DNA of 64,000 bases from the NCBI GenBank assembly GCA_010909165.1, contig MU008173.1, positions 248,001 to 312,000 on the forward strand. The letters are read 5' to 3'. Both the position numbers and the translations under genes were made by a program. This DNA is from Anthoceros angustus (taxonomy: Eukaryota; Streptophyta; Anthocerotopsida; Anthocerotales; Anthocerotaceae). Positions within the stretch are counted from its first letter, which is position 1, and each line of letters starts with the position of its first letter. Below are positions 23,387 through 34,642 of this stretch, piece by piece. The notes under the pieces are model-generated. The model ran no database searches, had not been told where the DNA came from, and was given only the letters and a program-made list of their open reading frames with translations.

Positions 23387-25960
23387 GTGCTAGGTGTAAG
23401 ACAAGGCATGCAAAGACTCCGCTTAGAATCAATACCACATGAAACCAGATATGGGGGACATATAGTTGCTATGAATGAGCAAGGTATGCAATATGTGCAA
23501 GCGGAGTATGATAGGCATCAGGAGCATGTGGACGAAAGGCAGCCAACTGAGACTGAAAGTTTAGGAGTGAGTCTCACATTTGAAAGAATAGTGGATACCA
23601 CTTCTTCTCTTGTGAAACCATTTGATGCCACACTGAGTATGGTACATTTCTTACGCAATTGTAGAAATGGTGCAGGGTTGTCTAATCGAGATATAAATGC
23701 TCCGCTTGGTTCAAGTCTTTGTCTCATCCTTCGCTCAAGCCGGAGGACCTTGTGAAGTGCTACAGATGTGAGAAAGTATGAGGCTTCTTTGGCAGGCTCA
23801 CAGGATGGATGGCATGAGGTTTTAGTGAATGAACCCGGAGACAATACACTCACATTGCAATATCGAGATTCGAGTGAAGTATTGAGGGAACTATTTGGGG
23901 CTTCAGCCAATAGGGAAGGTTTTATACGGCGGACTCAAATTGAAGCTAGCGAGACTTACACCACACCAGATATCGGGAAGTGGTGGAAATCCATGCAGAG
24001 TCTAGTTGATAGCAAGTGTGAAGGTGGAGTTGTGGCAGGACTGATTTTATATTCTGATCAGACTAGTTTATCCAATGACAGATCGTGTGGTCATCCTTTG
24101 ATGATGAGTCTCGGCAATATCAAATGTGAGCTCGCCGAGCCGAAGGGCATGCTCTTCTAGCCCTCTTACCAATCATACCATCCGAGATACATACAAGTTC
24201 GGGGCAAAGTGCAAGGAGGAAGTTAAAGGCCTTTCAACGTTGCTTGGAGATCATTCTCAAAACTGTAAAAGATGCTTCCTATAGTGATTGGAAATGGATG
24301 ATCCCTTGGGAGACAAGCAATGGGTATTTCCAATGATATACTTATATATTTGTGATAGTTTGGAGGGCTGCAAGGTTACTTGCACATATGGTTCTAACAA
24401 GTGTCAAAGGCCCCGCAGATTTGTCTTGTGAAGAAACAGAACCGAGCATGGTGCAAGTCCGCCGAGTCATGACAGATGCATATGAAGATTTATGAAGATA
24501 CGAATGCAACCAAATGCGGAGAATCTGATCACCTCGAACGTTGGTCATTATATGCGTGGAGTGTGCTCTTTGGGGATTCAATGGCGGATTGATGAGTTGG
24601 GAAATCCATACCTTTCTATCCACCCGGATCTTTTACATCAAAGTGAGCGGGGTCTTTTCAAGCGCATGGTAGGAATCCTTGTGGAAATGGTGAGGAACCC
24701 GCTTGAGCAACATTTGCCGAGTAGAAAGCCATTGAAAGAAATGGATCGACGATTACAATTCATTGCAAACAAACCACATATGCCGAGTTCGGACTACCGT
24801 AATGACAAAGGAGGGTATTTCTCATCACAGGCTAATTTCGCCGCATTTGAACATAGAGCGTTGATGCAAGTTGTTGTCTTCTGCATGCTTGGTGTATCCC
24901 AACACGATAGTTAAGGTGTTTGTGAAGTTTTTGTCATGGTACAACTTGCTTTCTGGAGTTCATCACATACTGAGGCAAGCTCGCAAGAAGTGGATGACTC
25001 ATGGTAGATTTGGTGGATTTTTGAAGTTGCATATGAGTAATCGCGTAAATCTGAGTTTGGAATACTCAAGGTGCATTTGATGTCACATTTTAGTGATGCA
25101 ATTAGAAGGTCGGGACTAGCATGGGAATTTAATACCAACATGTTTGAGAAGATGCATATTGCTCTTATGAAGATCCCTTATAGAGCATCCAATCGGAGAA
25201 ATGTTGTAGCTCAACTTGTCCATCACCAGCAACGACTAATAGCTTTAAGAAGACAAGCTCACCAGAGAGAGGGGTTTGAAGTTGAAGAGGAGTCAGATGA
25301 CACTGCTTTGGATGAAGCTGTCCGAACGGGTAAGAATGTGTTTAGCAGGACATCGATGTGTCACTTCCAATTGACTAAACTCTATCTCCCAAGTGATTCT
25401 ACTCAATTGACTAACAAGGTCGAAGTTCTTAGATGGCCACCGAGGTGAGAGCCGAATTCCAACATGCCTTAGATGTGTATCTAAGGGACCAAGGGCTTGA
25501 TGAAGTGACTCAAATTGTAGTCAAGAAAGCCATGGCGATACCTGGAGTGGGTGATCGGTTTGGATCCCGGCCTATGTATGTGCGTGCAACACAAGATTTC
25601 TTTGCGGGCCATGGTTTAGTGATGTGGCTTTACGGATGGAGGCATGGATCGGATCCAATAACTTGGTACGGGCAGCTTAGACGATGTTTGTGTGCAATAG
25701 TGCCTTGGGGAAGATGAGGTTGTGGAGCGAAAATTATGCTTTGTGCGACTTTACCAAGAAGTTCACGAGAATGCATCGAATAGATTGGTCCAATGCAAGG
25801 AACTAGTGTGGGCATCAACGAAGCTCGGAGAGCACCGGCATAGAAGCCGTCGGGTTCCAAGCTATCCGGTGATAGATGCTTCAAACATACTCGAGGCTCC
25901 ATCTAATCCCTCACTTCAATGCAGAGATTGACGTTCTTTCCGAACCACTATAAGTTAACG
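23387..25960 (+). pseudogene. Plavaka-like (CACTA/CMC superfamily) DDE transposase, decayed
   Basis: Five consecutive plus-strand segments follow the order of Plavaka-type transposases. They are RDSSEVLRELFG (about 23,870), KWWKSMQSLV with GLILYSDQTSLSNDRS...LMMSLGNI (24,000-24,125; the first catalytic Asp lies in the SDQT motif), HPDLLHQSERGLFKRMVGIL (24,620-24,680; second catalytic Asp), GGYFSSQANFAAFEHRALMQ (24,810-24,870), and AIRRSGLAWEFNTNMFEKMH with IALMKIPYRASNRRNVVAQL (25,085-25,215). The C-terminal part has MYVRATQDFF and CFVRLYQEV, ending in VIDASNIL (25,870-25,890). Frameshifts and stops occur at about 23,755, 24,160, 24,915 and 25,080, so no active protein is encoded. It would cut and paste elements with CACTA termini, matching the termini at 11,683 and 34,642. 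The family is best known from fungi. Confidence 0.7.
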
Positions 25961-26158
25961 CTGTCTTGTGGGGAATGAGTTGGCTGTTGGACCCAAGCCC
26001 GAATTTGGCAAACTCTATCTCGCTTTGTTGATAGTGGGGCAACTTTCAAGACCGCTAACCTCAAACCTCGGAGCATTTGGGGGTCCAAGTACAGCAATGA
26101 CGATTGATACATTATCTAATGCTTGGAGATGTGTCTGCATTTTGGATAATGTCTGTAG

Positions 26159-26545
26159 GTGCACGAGATTAGAACTCTCCTGACTCCACGTATTGAAGCT
26201 AGGTGGCCTGCAAACTTTGCTGGCCACCTAGCTTTTCAACAATCTTACAGATTGTTGCACAAGGCCTTGATGAGACTATGGGAGAGGAAGAAGAGCAAAG
26301 TCAAGCCTCCAAGGGACTTCCCAGAGTCAGCAACGTTGATGATTTCCAGGGGGAAGAGAGTGATATAATTCTTCTTTCTTTGGTCCGCAGCAACCACCTG
26401 GAGGTTAAAGATGGCCCTGGCAAGATCGGGTTCCTGAGCGTATCCAACAGAGTAGTATCTTCATATGAACTAGTGAACCTTCATACTGATGAGCTCAGAG
26501 AAAGCTTACTGGGAACAGAAACAACAGATGCACGGATCACGTAAA
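26159..26545 (+). pseudogene. SF1 helicase fragment (ZNFX1/UPF1-like C-terminal region)
   Basis: The frame 26203-26544 contains VDDFQGEESDIILLSLVRSN followed by GKIGFLSVSNRV, the conserved motif V-VI region of superfamily 1 RNA helicases of the NFX1-type zinc-finger-containing (ZNFX1) group. Just upstream, LLTPRIEARWPANFAGHL in another frame resembles the start of the preceding region. The usual continuation with ALSRAK after the second motif is missing (RVVSSYELVNLH instead), so the fragment is truncated. It directly follows the transposase end and is probably a captured host sequence. Confidence 0.65.
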
Positions 26546-28240
26546 TTCCGGTTTGTGCAGCAATACCCCTCGATGAGTTTCCTTGGTGACTTGCTTAGCT
26601 TCATTTTCTCCGCTTTCCAGAGATCGGACAAACTGCTTGACAAGGACAACATTGTCACAAAAACATGGCCACTACAGCTGCTTGGTAAGACGAGTTCCTT
26701 GCAGCCCGTCACATCTCGTCTTTCACGAGCAGAAGTACCAAATCTGAACGGTGACATTCCCGCGAAGAATTGAACTTGCCTCTACTTACGGCTGCCAAAT
26801 GTTGTGCTTCAACTGGGTGTGTTTTGTGGGTTGTCGCATTGTTGTGGCGGGCTTCAACCCACCTTAAGATTTTGGTTTTGCACCGCCAATGCCGCCTGGG
26901 AGATGCGGAGGCCTTCGTTAGAGCACCAAGGTGCGACTGGGCCTGTGAGGCTCGCAGTGCTTGTCGTGGAAGTCGGTCGCTAGCCGGGTGCGGTCGGTGA
27001 GCTTTGGAGGGCGGCAGGTGGGGTACTATGAAAGTCAATGTCGAAGTCACTAGTCGCATGATCTGCAGCGGGTAGGGACAGGTTTTCTAGTCTATGTCGG
27101 TAGGTGCTAGGAGCAGGAGCACTTGTGGCAACAAGTCTTTCTGGACCGTACTATGTGGTGGGACAATAGACGAGAGAAGAAGAGCTCCCATTCACCGACT
27201 TCCTTAAGGGGTCCTGAGGTCTTGTGGTGTCCTGTGGTTAAACAACATGCTTAAGCCAGCTTGGATCAATGAAAAGCTCGATTCAAAAGGTGTGAGGATG
27301 GATCAAAGCCATAAGGTCCCGAGTGTTGGCCCATTTTGGCTCAATGTTTGAGATGTACTACAACTTTGAGAGGATGTATGGTAGTTCTAGACTACATATC
27401 ATGGTCACCGGAGCTAGCCTCACCTTCTCGGCCAGCGTGGGAGGCCGACCTACATGATCCCGTCGTGGAGCGATTCGGGACCAACTACCCCAAGGTACAC
27501 ACCACCGCCAAAGTGAAGGGACTATTCAACACGTTTGTGCTTTATGTTGTAGTCAATGAAAACATTTGATGAGTCATCACCTCATGTGGTGGGAAGACTT
27601 TGGAACCTTTGCTAGGAGATGGGATCTTTAATTCGGATGGGGAGAAGTAGAAGAAGCAACGGAAGATGACCAGCCATCCAAGGTCCTTCGTGATTTCAGG
27701 TCGTAATGAAGCAATGCGCTAGCTCTTGCCTGAGTAAAGCATACGGATGAGTGCCCCCATCGAGCCTTCTGGTAAGCTCATGCTGGCTCTACCACTTTTC
27801 AGCTTTTCAGTGTGGCGCTCGACCCCGATCCTCTAGCTACATACTTATGTATTGGGCGAATCGCATGTGGAGAAAGTGAGCCCAGTCGTTGTTGCTTGTC
27901 TTGTTAATAAAATTCCAGTCTTCGGTGGTGGACCGTGGAAGTGAGCTCGCTTGGTGTGTGTCCAGGATTCTATGAGGGGCTCTGCTAACCTCGCCTTAGG
28001 AGTCAACTCGCAAGCAAAGCCTCCAGAAGGTAAGGAGCCCAAGACTTCCGAGAAAGTGTGGGTAGGGACGGGTTTTCCAGCTACGGTCGTTGTGAGGGAG
28101 CACTTGCAGCAATTTTTGTGGACCACCTGTGGTGGGACAATGACGAGGTAAGAAGAGCGCTGCTTCGACTTCCGCAAGGGGTCCGGCGAGGTGTGTGCTT
28201 AAGCAACATGTTTAACCCTTTTGGGTTGATGAGCACCTCA
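26546..28240. other. No intact gene; contains a diverged duplicated block
   Basis: Short frames only. A block at 27,060-27,260 (gggtagggacaggttttc ... ggtgggacaat ... cttccttaaggggtcc) recurs in diverged form at 28,060-28,240, immediately upstream of the PPR fragments, which suggests an older duplication of a PPR gene 5' region. The function is unclear. Confidence 0.35.
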
Positions 28241-31130
28241 TGTGCATGGATCTGCAGATGGGACATGGTACCTCTCCTTCCGCCCACCTCCCGGATGAGC
28301 CTAAACCGGGAGGCGTGCAGGATCGGCAATGGGTGTTGTTCTGCTACCGTGAGCACGCGCGTCGCAAGCTCGATGCCGTTGGAGCCTGAATCGCGAAGAC
28401 AGTAGTCCGCCATTTCGGCCTCTGTGTAATCGTACTAAACTGCGTAAAGAAGGATTTGGTTGTGGGGTGTCGAATTCATGATCTCACCGCCAAACTTGGG
28501 TACGAGACGAGTGCATACGTGGGGAACCATATCATGCGCATGTATGCATGTGGAGGTAGGCTGCAGGAGGCCATGGGTTCACCGGTGGGCAAACCGGATG
28601 TCTTCATGTGTTTTTCCATAATCTGCACATGCTAATTACGGAAACCTGGGAGGCAATACAACTGCATACCATGAAATGGGTAGGTCGAGTGAAGGCGATG
28701 CTCATGTCTTTGTAGCTGCCCTTCAAGCTTGTGCATTTGCCGACTGAATCTGGCGAGAAAAGTGCACCGCGATGTAGTGAGTGGCATTCCTACTAACTTG
28801 TTTGTTGGCCTTGTGGACATGTATGCAAAATGTGGCGAACCAAAAATGGACGCTGTTTTGACAAGATGGCCACAAAGGATGTGGTGACATGGATCTGCAG
28901 ATGGGACATGGTACCTCTCCTTCCGCCCACCTCCCGGATGAGCCTAAACCGGGAGGCGTGCAGGATCGGCAATGGGTGTTGTTCTGCTACGTGAGCACGT
29001 TATGTCGCAAGGAAGCTCGATGCCGTTGGAGCCTGAATCGGCGACAGTCCGCCATTTCTGCCTCGCACCTGTACAAAAGCGTACAGCCTAAGAAGGATTT
29101 GGTTGTGGGGTGTCGAATTCATGATCTCACCGCCAAACTTGGGTGCAGACGAGTGCATACGTGGGGAACCATATCATGCGCATGTATGCATGTGGAGGTA
29201 GGTGCAGGAGGCCATGGGTTCACCGGTGGGCAAACCGGATGTCTTCATGTGTTTTTCCATAATCTGCACATGCTAATTACGGAAACCTGGGAGGCAATAC
29301 AACTGTACCATGAAATGGGTAGGTCGGGAGTGAAGGCGATGCTCATGTCTTTGTAGCTTCTTCAAGCTTGTGCATTTGCCGACTGCGCGTAAAAGTGCAA
29401 AAGTGCAGTGTAGTGGCATTCCTACTAACTTGTTTGTTGGCAACGCCTTGTGGACATGTATGCAAAATGTGGCGAACCAAAAATGGACGCTGTTTTGACA
29501 AGATGGCCACAAAGGATGTGGTGACATGGATCTGCAGATGGGACATGGTACCTCTCCTTCCGCCCACCTCCCGGATGAGCCTAAACCGGGAGGCGTGCAG
29601 GATCGGCAATGGGTGTTGTTCTGCTACGTGAGCACGTTATGTCGCAAGGAAGCTCGATGCCGTTGGAGCCTGAATCGGCGACAGTCCGCCATTTCTGCCT
29701 CGCACCTGTACAAAAGCGTACAGCCTAAGAAGGATTTGGTTGTGGGGTGTCGAATTCATGATCTCACCGCCAAACTTGGGTGCAGACGAGTGCATACGTG
29801 GGGAACCATATCATGCGCATGTATGCATGTGGAGGTAGGTGCAGGAGGCCATGGGTTCACCGGTGGGCAAACCGGATGTCTTCATGTGTTTTTCCATAAT
29901 CTGCACATGCTAATTACGGAAACCTGGGAGGCAATACAACTGTACCATGAAATGGGTAGGTCGGGAGTGAAGGCGATGCTCATGTCTTTGTAGCTTCTTC
30001 AAGCTTGTGCATTTGCCGACTGCGCGTAAAAGTGCAAAAGTGCAGTGTAGTGGCATTCCTACTAACTTGTTTGTTGGCAACGCCTTGTGGACATGTATGC
30101 AAAATGTGGCGAACCAAAAATGGACGGGTTTTTGACAAGATGGCCACAAAGGATGTGGTGACATGGAATGCTCGATTGCCGTATGCAAAATGTGGCGAAT
30201 CGAAAGATGCACGGATTTTGACAGATGAACAGAAAGGATGTAGTGACATGGAATGCTCGATTGCCGGGTACACGCAAGGGCTTGGACAAATGCGCAAGAG
30301 GGCTTGCTTTTGGCTAACCATGTTACTTTGCTTGCCTTCAAGGCTTGTGGAAGCACGATGCCTCAGTAGGGCAGTGTGCACTATTGTCGAAAGAGGACTG
30401 GGCGAAGTGGTGGGCAACCGCCTTGTGGACATGTATGTGAAATGTGGTAAACTAGAAGATGCCGTGTTTTGACAAGATGGCCACAAAGGATGTGGTGACA
30501 TGGAATGCTCGATTGCCGTGTATGCAAAATGTGGCGAATCGAAAGATGCACGCCAGATTTTGACAAGATGAATGAGGAAAGGATGTAGTGACATGGAATG
30601 CTCGATTGCCGGGTACACACCGCAAGGGCTTGGACAAATGCAAGAGGGCTTGCTTTTGGCTAACCATGTTACTTTTGCCTTCAAGGCTTGTGGAAGCACC
30701 GATGCCTTCTAAGGGCAGTGCACCCTGCATTGTCGAAAGAGGATCCGACGAGTGGGCAACCTTGTGGACATGTATGTGAAATGTGGTAAACTAGAAGATG
30801 CCCGTGTTTTGACAAGATGAACACAAAAGATGTTTTGACTTGGAATGCCCTCGACTGGGTAGGCACAAGAAGGGCTCGGCCAAGAGGCGCTTGTTATGTA
30901 TGGACAAATGGAGGAGGCGGACTGCTTTTGGCTGACCATTTTACTTTGCTTGCTCAAGGCTGTTCAAGCAATCGGTGCCTGGAAGGGCATGCACTGCTCA
31001 CAGATTGTCGAAAGAGGATTGCTAGTTAATGTAGTGGTGGGCATCTGCGTGGACTGCTTGCAAAATGTGGTGAACTGGAAGATGCATGCCAGTTTACCAT
31101 ACCCTGAAAGAGATGGAAACTTCATCCCGG
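28240..31130 (+). pseudogene. Pentatricopeptide repeat (PPR) gene fragments, tandemly copied
   Basis: Plus-strand PPR repeats appear in scrambled frames: VGCRIHDLTAKLG, PTNLFVGNALVDMYAKCGEP-like, FDKMATKDVVTWNA, SIAGYTQGLGQ, IVERGLGEVVGNRLVDMYVK with CGKLEDA, and QIVERGLLVNVVVG. These are typical P/PLS-class motifs of organellar RNA-binding proteins with the MYAKCG...A..VF.KM...DVVTWN pattern. No start codon, targeting peptide or complete repeat array is seen, and every copy has frameshifts. Blocks of the same repeat occur three times at the 5' end (28,245, 28,889 and 29,526) and three to four times at the 3' end (about 30,160, 30,490 and 30,780). It is probably a captured or transposed host PPR gene. 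Confidence 0.75.
28889..30125. repeat. 637-bp tandem duplication, apparently identical copies
   Basis: The unit 28,889-29,525 is followed directly by 29,526-30,125, with no difference that I could find until about 30,126 (gctgtttt versus gggttttt). A third, diverged copy precedes it at 28,245-28,888. Exact identity next to a clearly diverged copy suggests a very recent event or an assembly duplication. Confidence 0.85.
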
Positions 31131-31224
31131 ATCCCTCTATTCTGTCTCTGCAGACACCCCTTAAACACCTTGTTCATAGGTCAAGCGTGAGGGGCCCATG
31201 ACCCTGTGAGCCCAAAGATAGAAA

Positions 31225-31450
31225 CAAATGCCTTGGGTTCCAAGCTATGTGGTGATAGATGCCTCAAACATACTCGAGTTCATCTAATCCTCACTTCAAT
31301 GTAGAGAGACGTTTTTCCGAACCACTATAAGCTCGAACATTGCGGTTGTGGGAATGAGTTGCTCGACCCAAGCCTTGGGTCAAGCAGAATCGAGTTAGCA
31401 TTCTAGCTTGGCAAACTCTATCCCGCTTGTCGGCAGCAATGTTCGTTGCA
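31225..31450 (+). pseudogene. Second copy of the transposase C-terminal region
   Basis: DNA from ccttgggttccaagctatg (31,230) to ggcaaactctatcccgc (31,430) matches 25,855-26,025, the VIDASNIL end of the Plavaka-like transposase and the sequence after it, with small indels. The two copies bracket the helicase and PPR fragments, so those lie in an insertion or duplication within the 3' part of the transposase region. Confidence 0.7.
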
Positions 31451-31459
31451 CGCCATGCT

Positions 31460-32440
31460 TTCAACCGAGGAATGAAGTTGGAAAACAAACAGTCCGCAAC
31501 CCATGTGTTAATGTCAAACATAGACACCGATGCGGATCCCTAGTCTCGAATCTTGAATATATTTGATTTCGATGGAGTTTCCATATAGCTCATCCACGAG
31601 ATTGCTATATTAAAAATATTTCTATTAATATATTATACTATAGAGTCCTTGAATATGGAACCTCAAATATATGTTATGTCGATGGAGTTTCCATATAAAA
31701 CATTCATGAGGTTGTTTAATTATTTAATATATATTAACTATATATATAATTTATCATAAAATAGTATTATTATTAGATATTTATGTTACATGTAATCAAT
31801 ATGGAATATGATCGTTTAATCAACATACTATCCACATGAGATTTATATAGTTTCTATTAAAAAGAAACAATATGAGCATCATAAGGTATTTTGACATGGA
31901 AATCAACAATATATCAAAACATGGAATAAATGTTGAACATGTGTGGAGTTTGCTGCAAGGTAACATGCAATCTATATTGTATCGCCACGGAATCTTTGGA
32001 AACCTTTTTCAACATTGAATCCATACAACAATTTGAGACGAACTTCTGTGGTGAAACCATATTGAAAAATACCATTTTTCTCATTGAATCTACACAGAAA
32101 TGATCCACACGGCAACCGTGCAGAATCTGGGGGGGATAAAATTTGTGATGGGAGTGCACAAGATCCTTCCGCCCAAACCATATAAGCCATACATCTTTGC
32201 GTTGCAGCGTTACCTTAGGGTAACCATGATGCACTATTGGTAGAAGTTGAAGAGAGCAATTGAATTTGAACCCGCAGAGAACGTTAAGCTTGAAGCTATC
32301 AACATGGTACTGACGGAAGACAACATCATGTGGTCTAATTTTGTGAAGCATGTGAAGTCTGAGAGAAGGAGCACAAACACAGCCCTCCTAAAGCTGTAGG
32401 ACACCTTAAAACAATGTTCATCTTCAACTAGTCGGCGGGA
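31460..32440. other. Mostly AT-rich, no gene recognised
   Basis: From 31,550 to 31,930 the sequence is very AT-rich with a repeated gatttcgatggagtttccatata motif (about 31,568 and 31,680). A minus-strand frame at 32351-31914 (145 codons) has no recognised domain and no support. Confidence 0.4.
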
Positions 32441-33090
32441 CTTGGAGGGTGGCGAACATGAGCAAGCAAAAGTTGCTATACCCGAGGAGAAGGATCGATC
32501 TTCCTCATGATCTTTGTGGCGAGGAAGATCTTGATATCATTCCAATGGAATGTCGAGATTTGGACATAAAGTGCTCTAGGGGCCCAAGAGGAAAAGGGTG
32601 CACGATGTCCATCACGAAGTGCTGCCCACATCCATCCTTGGTGGTATCTTCAATGTTTTGGTGGCATTTTAGTTTGAGCGAAATTTCGGGCACGAAATTT
32701 CGGGCACGAAATGTCGAGCACATGTGGGGGCTGAAATTTTAGGCCGCATGAAATTTTGGGGCACGAATTTCTTCTTCGGAAATTCTCTGAACGGGCAGAT
32801 CTAATGCGATTTGGAGGCTCAAGGGCATCGTTTTATGCCTCATTTGGAGGCTATGCACTAAACATGCTGCTGGTCTTTGTGTCGAGCTACATCTTCGTGG
32901 ATCCCTCCTTTTGCCCATGAAGGACAGAGTGCATTTTGCAACCCGCTCTCTGCAATCCTCTCATACATCCCTTTTGGAAGCAAAGCCGTGTGTGCTTCAT
33001 GTTGAGACATGTATCGAGACTTTGAGTGGTCCATGGTCTTTTTATTGTATTGTCTTGCAATTTGAACCCTAATCAAGTTTTGGAGGAACA

Positions 33091-33566
33091 ATGTTAGGAA
33101 GGAAGCCCGTTATTTCTTGCAAGGACAAAAGCGCACCCAAGTATGTCCCAAAGAGTGTGAAGCAAATCTTGGGAGGTCTTTTGAAAGAGGAGCAAGACAA
33201 GATGGATGGAGTTGTTGCCCAAGCCGGCAAAAAGCGGCGCCATGAGGAGGAGCAAGGAGGTGGGAAGTAATAGCTATGCATGTTTTGGATATGGCGGAAG
33301 GGGTTTCTTGACAGGTTTAGAGGGAAGTTTGCGAGACCCAACCATGGATGAAATCAATCTGTTGGCACCAATCATGGGGCTTGGCTTACAAAGTTGAAAG
33401 AGTTTTGGATGCGATGGAACTAGAACTCCGACTTTGGGTGCAAGTGGACTCAAAGGCAAAGGACAAGGCGATTAATGTGTGGACCTTGTTGAAGGATGCA
33501 GGCTATTCCATCAAGGAGTGCGATGAGAAGGTCATGGAGGCCATCCTAAGCGAATGTCATAGATGA
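33091..33566 (+). pseudogene. Transposon accessory protein (homologue of the frame at 8,315)
   Basis: Starts with ATG at 33091. It reads CKDKSAPKYVPKSVKQILGG, then KEEQDKMDGVV, a basic KKRRHEEE stretch (nuclear-localisation-like) and a stop. After one frameshift, YACFGYGGRG, DEINLLAP, AINVWTLLKDAGYSIKECDE and KVMEAIL follow. Order and motifs match the minus-strand frame at 8,930-8,315, and both point at the nearest CACTACTAGG terminus (34,642 here). The family is unrecognised; a second transposon-encoded protein assisting the transposase is a reasonable inference. Confidence 0.6.
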
Positions 33567-33879
33567 CGGTGGATGGTGGGGCATTATCTTCCCATAAAGT
33601 TGCAAGACAAAATGAGGATGCTTGAGCATGATTAGTTAGGTCGTTGTCCGGGACTATTGTGTCTATTTTGTGATAGCACAGTTACGTGAACTTAAAGATT
33701 TAAGTTTGTGGTTCTCTTTTTGCGGTGGCAAACCTTTGGGGCACGGTCTTTGAGTTGAGGTCTTTGGGTGGAGAAAATTTTAGATGCCCGTGTAGCATGT
33801 AGGGGCTGAGTCTAATATATTGTAGGATGTAGGTGCAATCACGAATTCGGTACCCCATAACCCACACACAGCACTCCTT

Positions 33880-34642
33880 CATTTTACTACAGCAGTGCAC
33901 TTTACTACAATATAAATCCGTTTTACTTTACTACGGTCCTGCTTCAGATTTTACTACAGCCTTATTTTGCAGCCGGTGTTTTACAACGGCCCGTTATAAC
34001 TCTGATTGATTAACCTAACCATGGTTACATAACTATGGTTTATAAACCATTATTTAACTTGGTTAATAAACTTGAGTTAATTCACATTGGTTACTTAACC
34101 ATATTTTATTAACCACGATTACAGTTGTTGTAAATGTCGTTGTAGATCACTTGTGTGTTCTTGTAAAGTGGAAGTTAAACCCTAACTAATGTACTACGGT
34201 CTGTTTACTTGATTTTACTACGCCTTATTTTGCAGCCGGTGTTTTACAACGGCCCGTTATAACTTCTGATTGCACGATTAACCTAACCATGGTTACATAA
34301 CTATGGTTTATAAACCATTATTTAACTTGTTAATAAACTTGAGTTAATTCACATTGGTTACTTAACCATATTTTATTAACCACGATTACAGTTGTTGTAA
34401 ATGTCGTTGTAGATCACTGTAGTAATTGTTCTTGTAAAGTGACTGTTAAACCCTAACTAATGTACGGTCAACTCGTAAAGTACATCGTATGTATATCACA
34501 TCGGGTATATAGCCATGGTATACTGTGAAGACATTACACTGAAAATTACGCTATGTGTTTAGCATATTTTACTACAGTGTAGTAATTTTGTAGTAATGTC
34601 CGTAGTAAATTCCGTTGTAAAGGACACGTTTTCCTAGTAGTG
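33880..34642. repeat. Right terminus and subterminal repeats of the large element
   Basis: Dense tttactac, tttacaacgg, gtagtaa and gttgtaaa motifs ending in TTTTCCTAGTAGTG at 34642, then AAT. A 260-bp part (33,960-34,180) repeats at 34,215-34,445 with small differences. Confidence 0.65.

Larger units (their letters stand above)
11683..34642. mobile_element. Putative 23-kb CACTA/Plavaka-type transposon carrying host gene fragments
   Basis: The left end at 11683 is CACTACTAGGAAAAG, preceded by AAT (11680-11682). The right end at 34642 is the inverse, TTTTCCTAGTAGTG, followed by AAT (34643-34645), a 3-bp target duplication as expected for CACTA/CMC elements. Both ends carry subterminal clusters of tttactac/tttacaacgg motifs. 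Inside are a Plavaka-like transposase (23,387-25,960), the accessory frame (33,091-33,566), and fragments of LRR, helicase and PPR genes. Size and cargo resemble the gene-capturing CACTA elements known in plants. Alternatives are several nested elements sharing one terminus family, or a chance AAT match; the right terminus is repeated at 35,286 and 35,919, which blurs the right boundary. Confidence 0.5.

Noticed and set aside
31914-32351. 145-codon minus-strand frame
   Set aside because: No recognised motif, no start context and no second copy; it could be chance in moderately AT-rich DNA.
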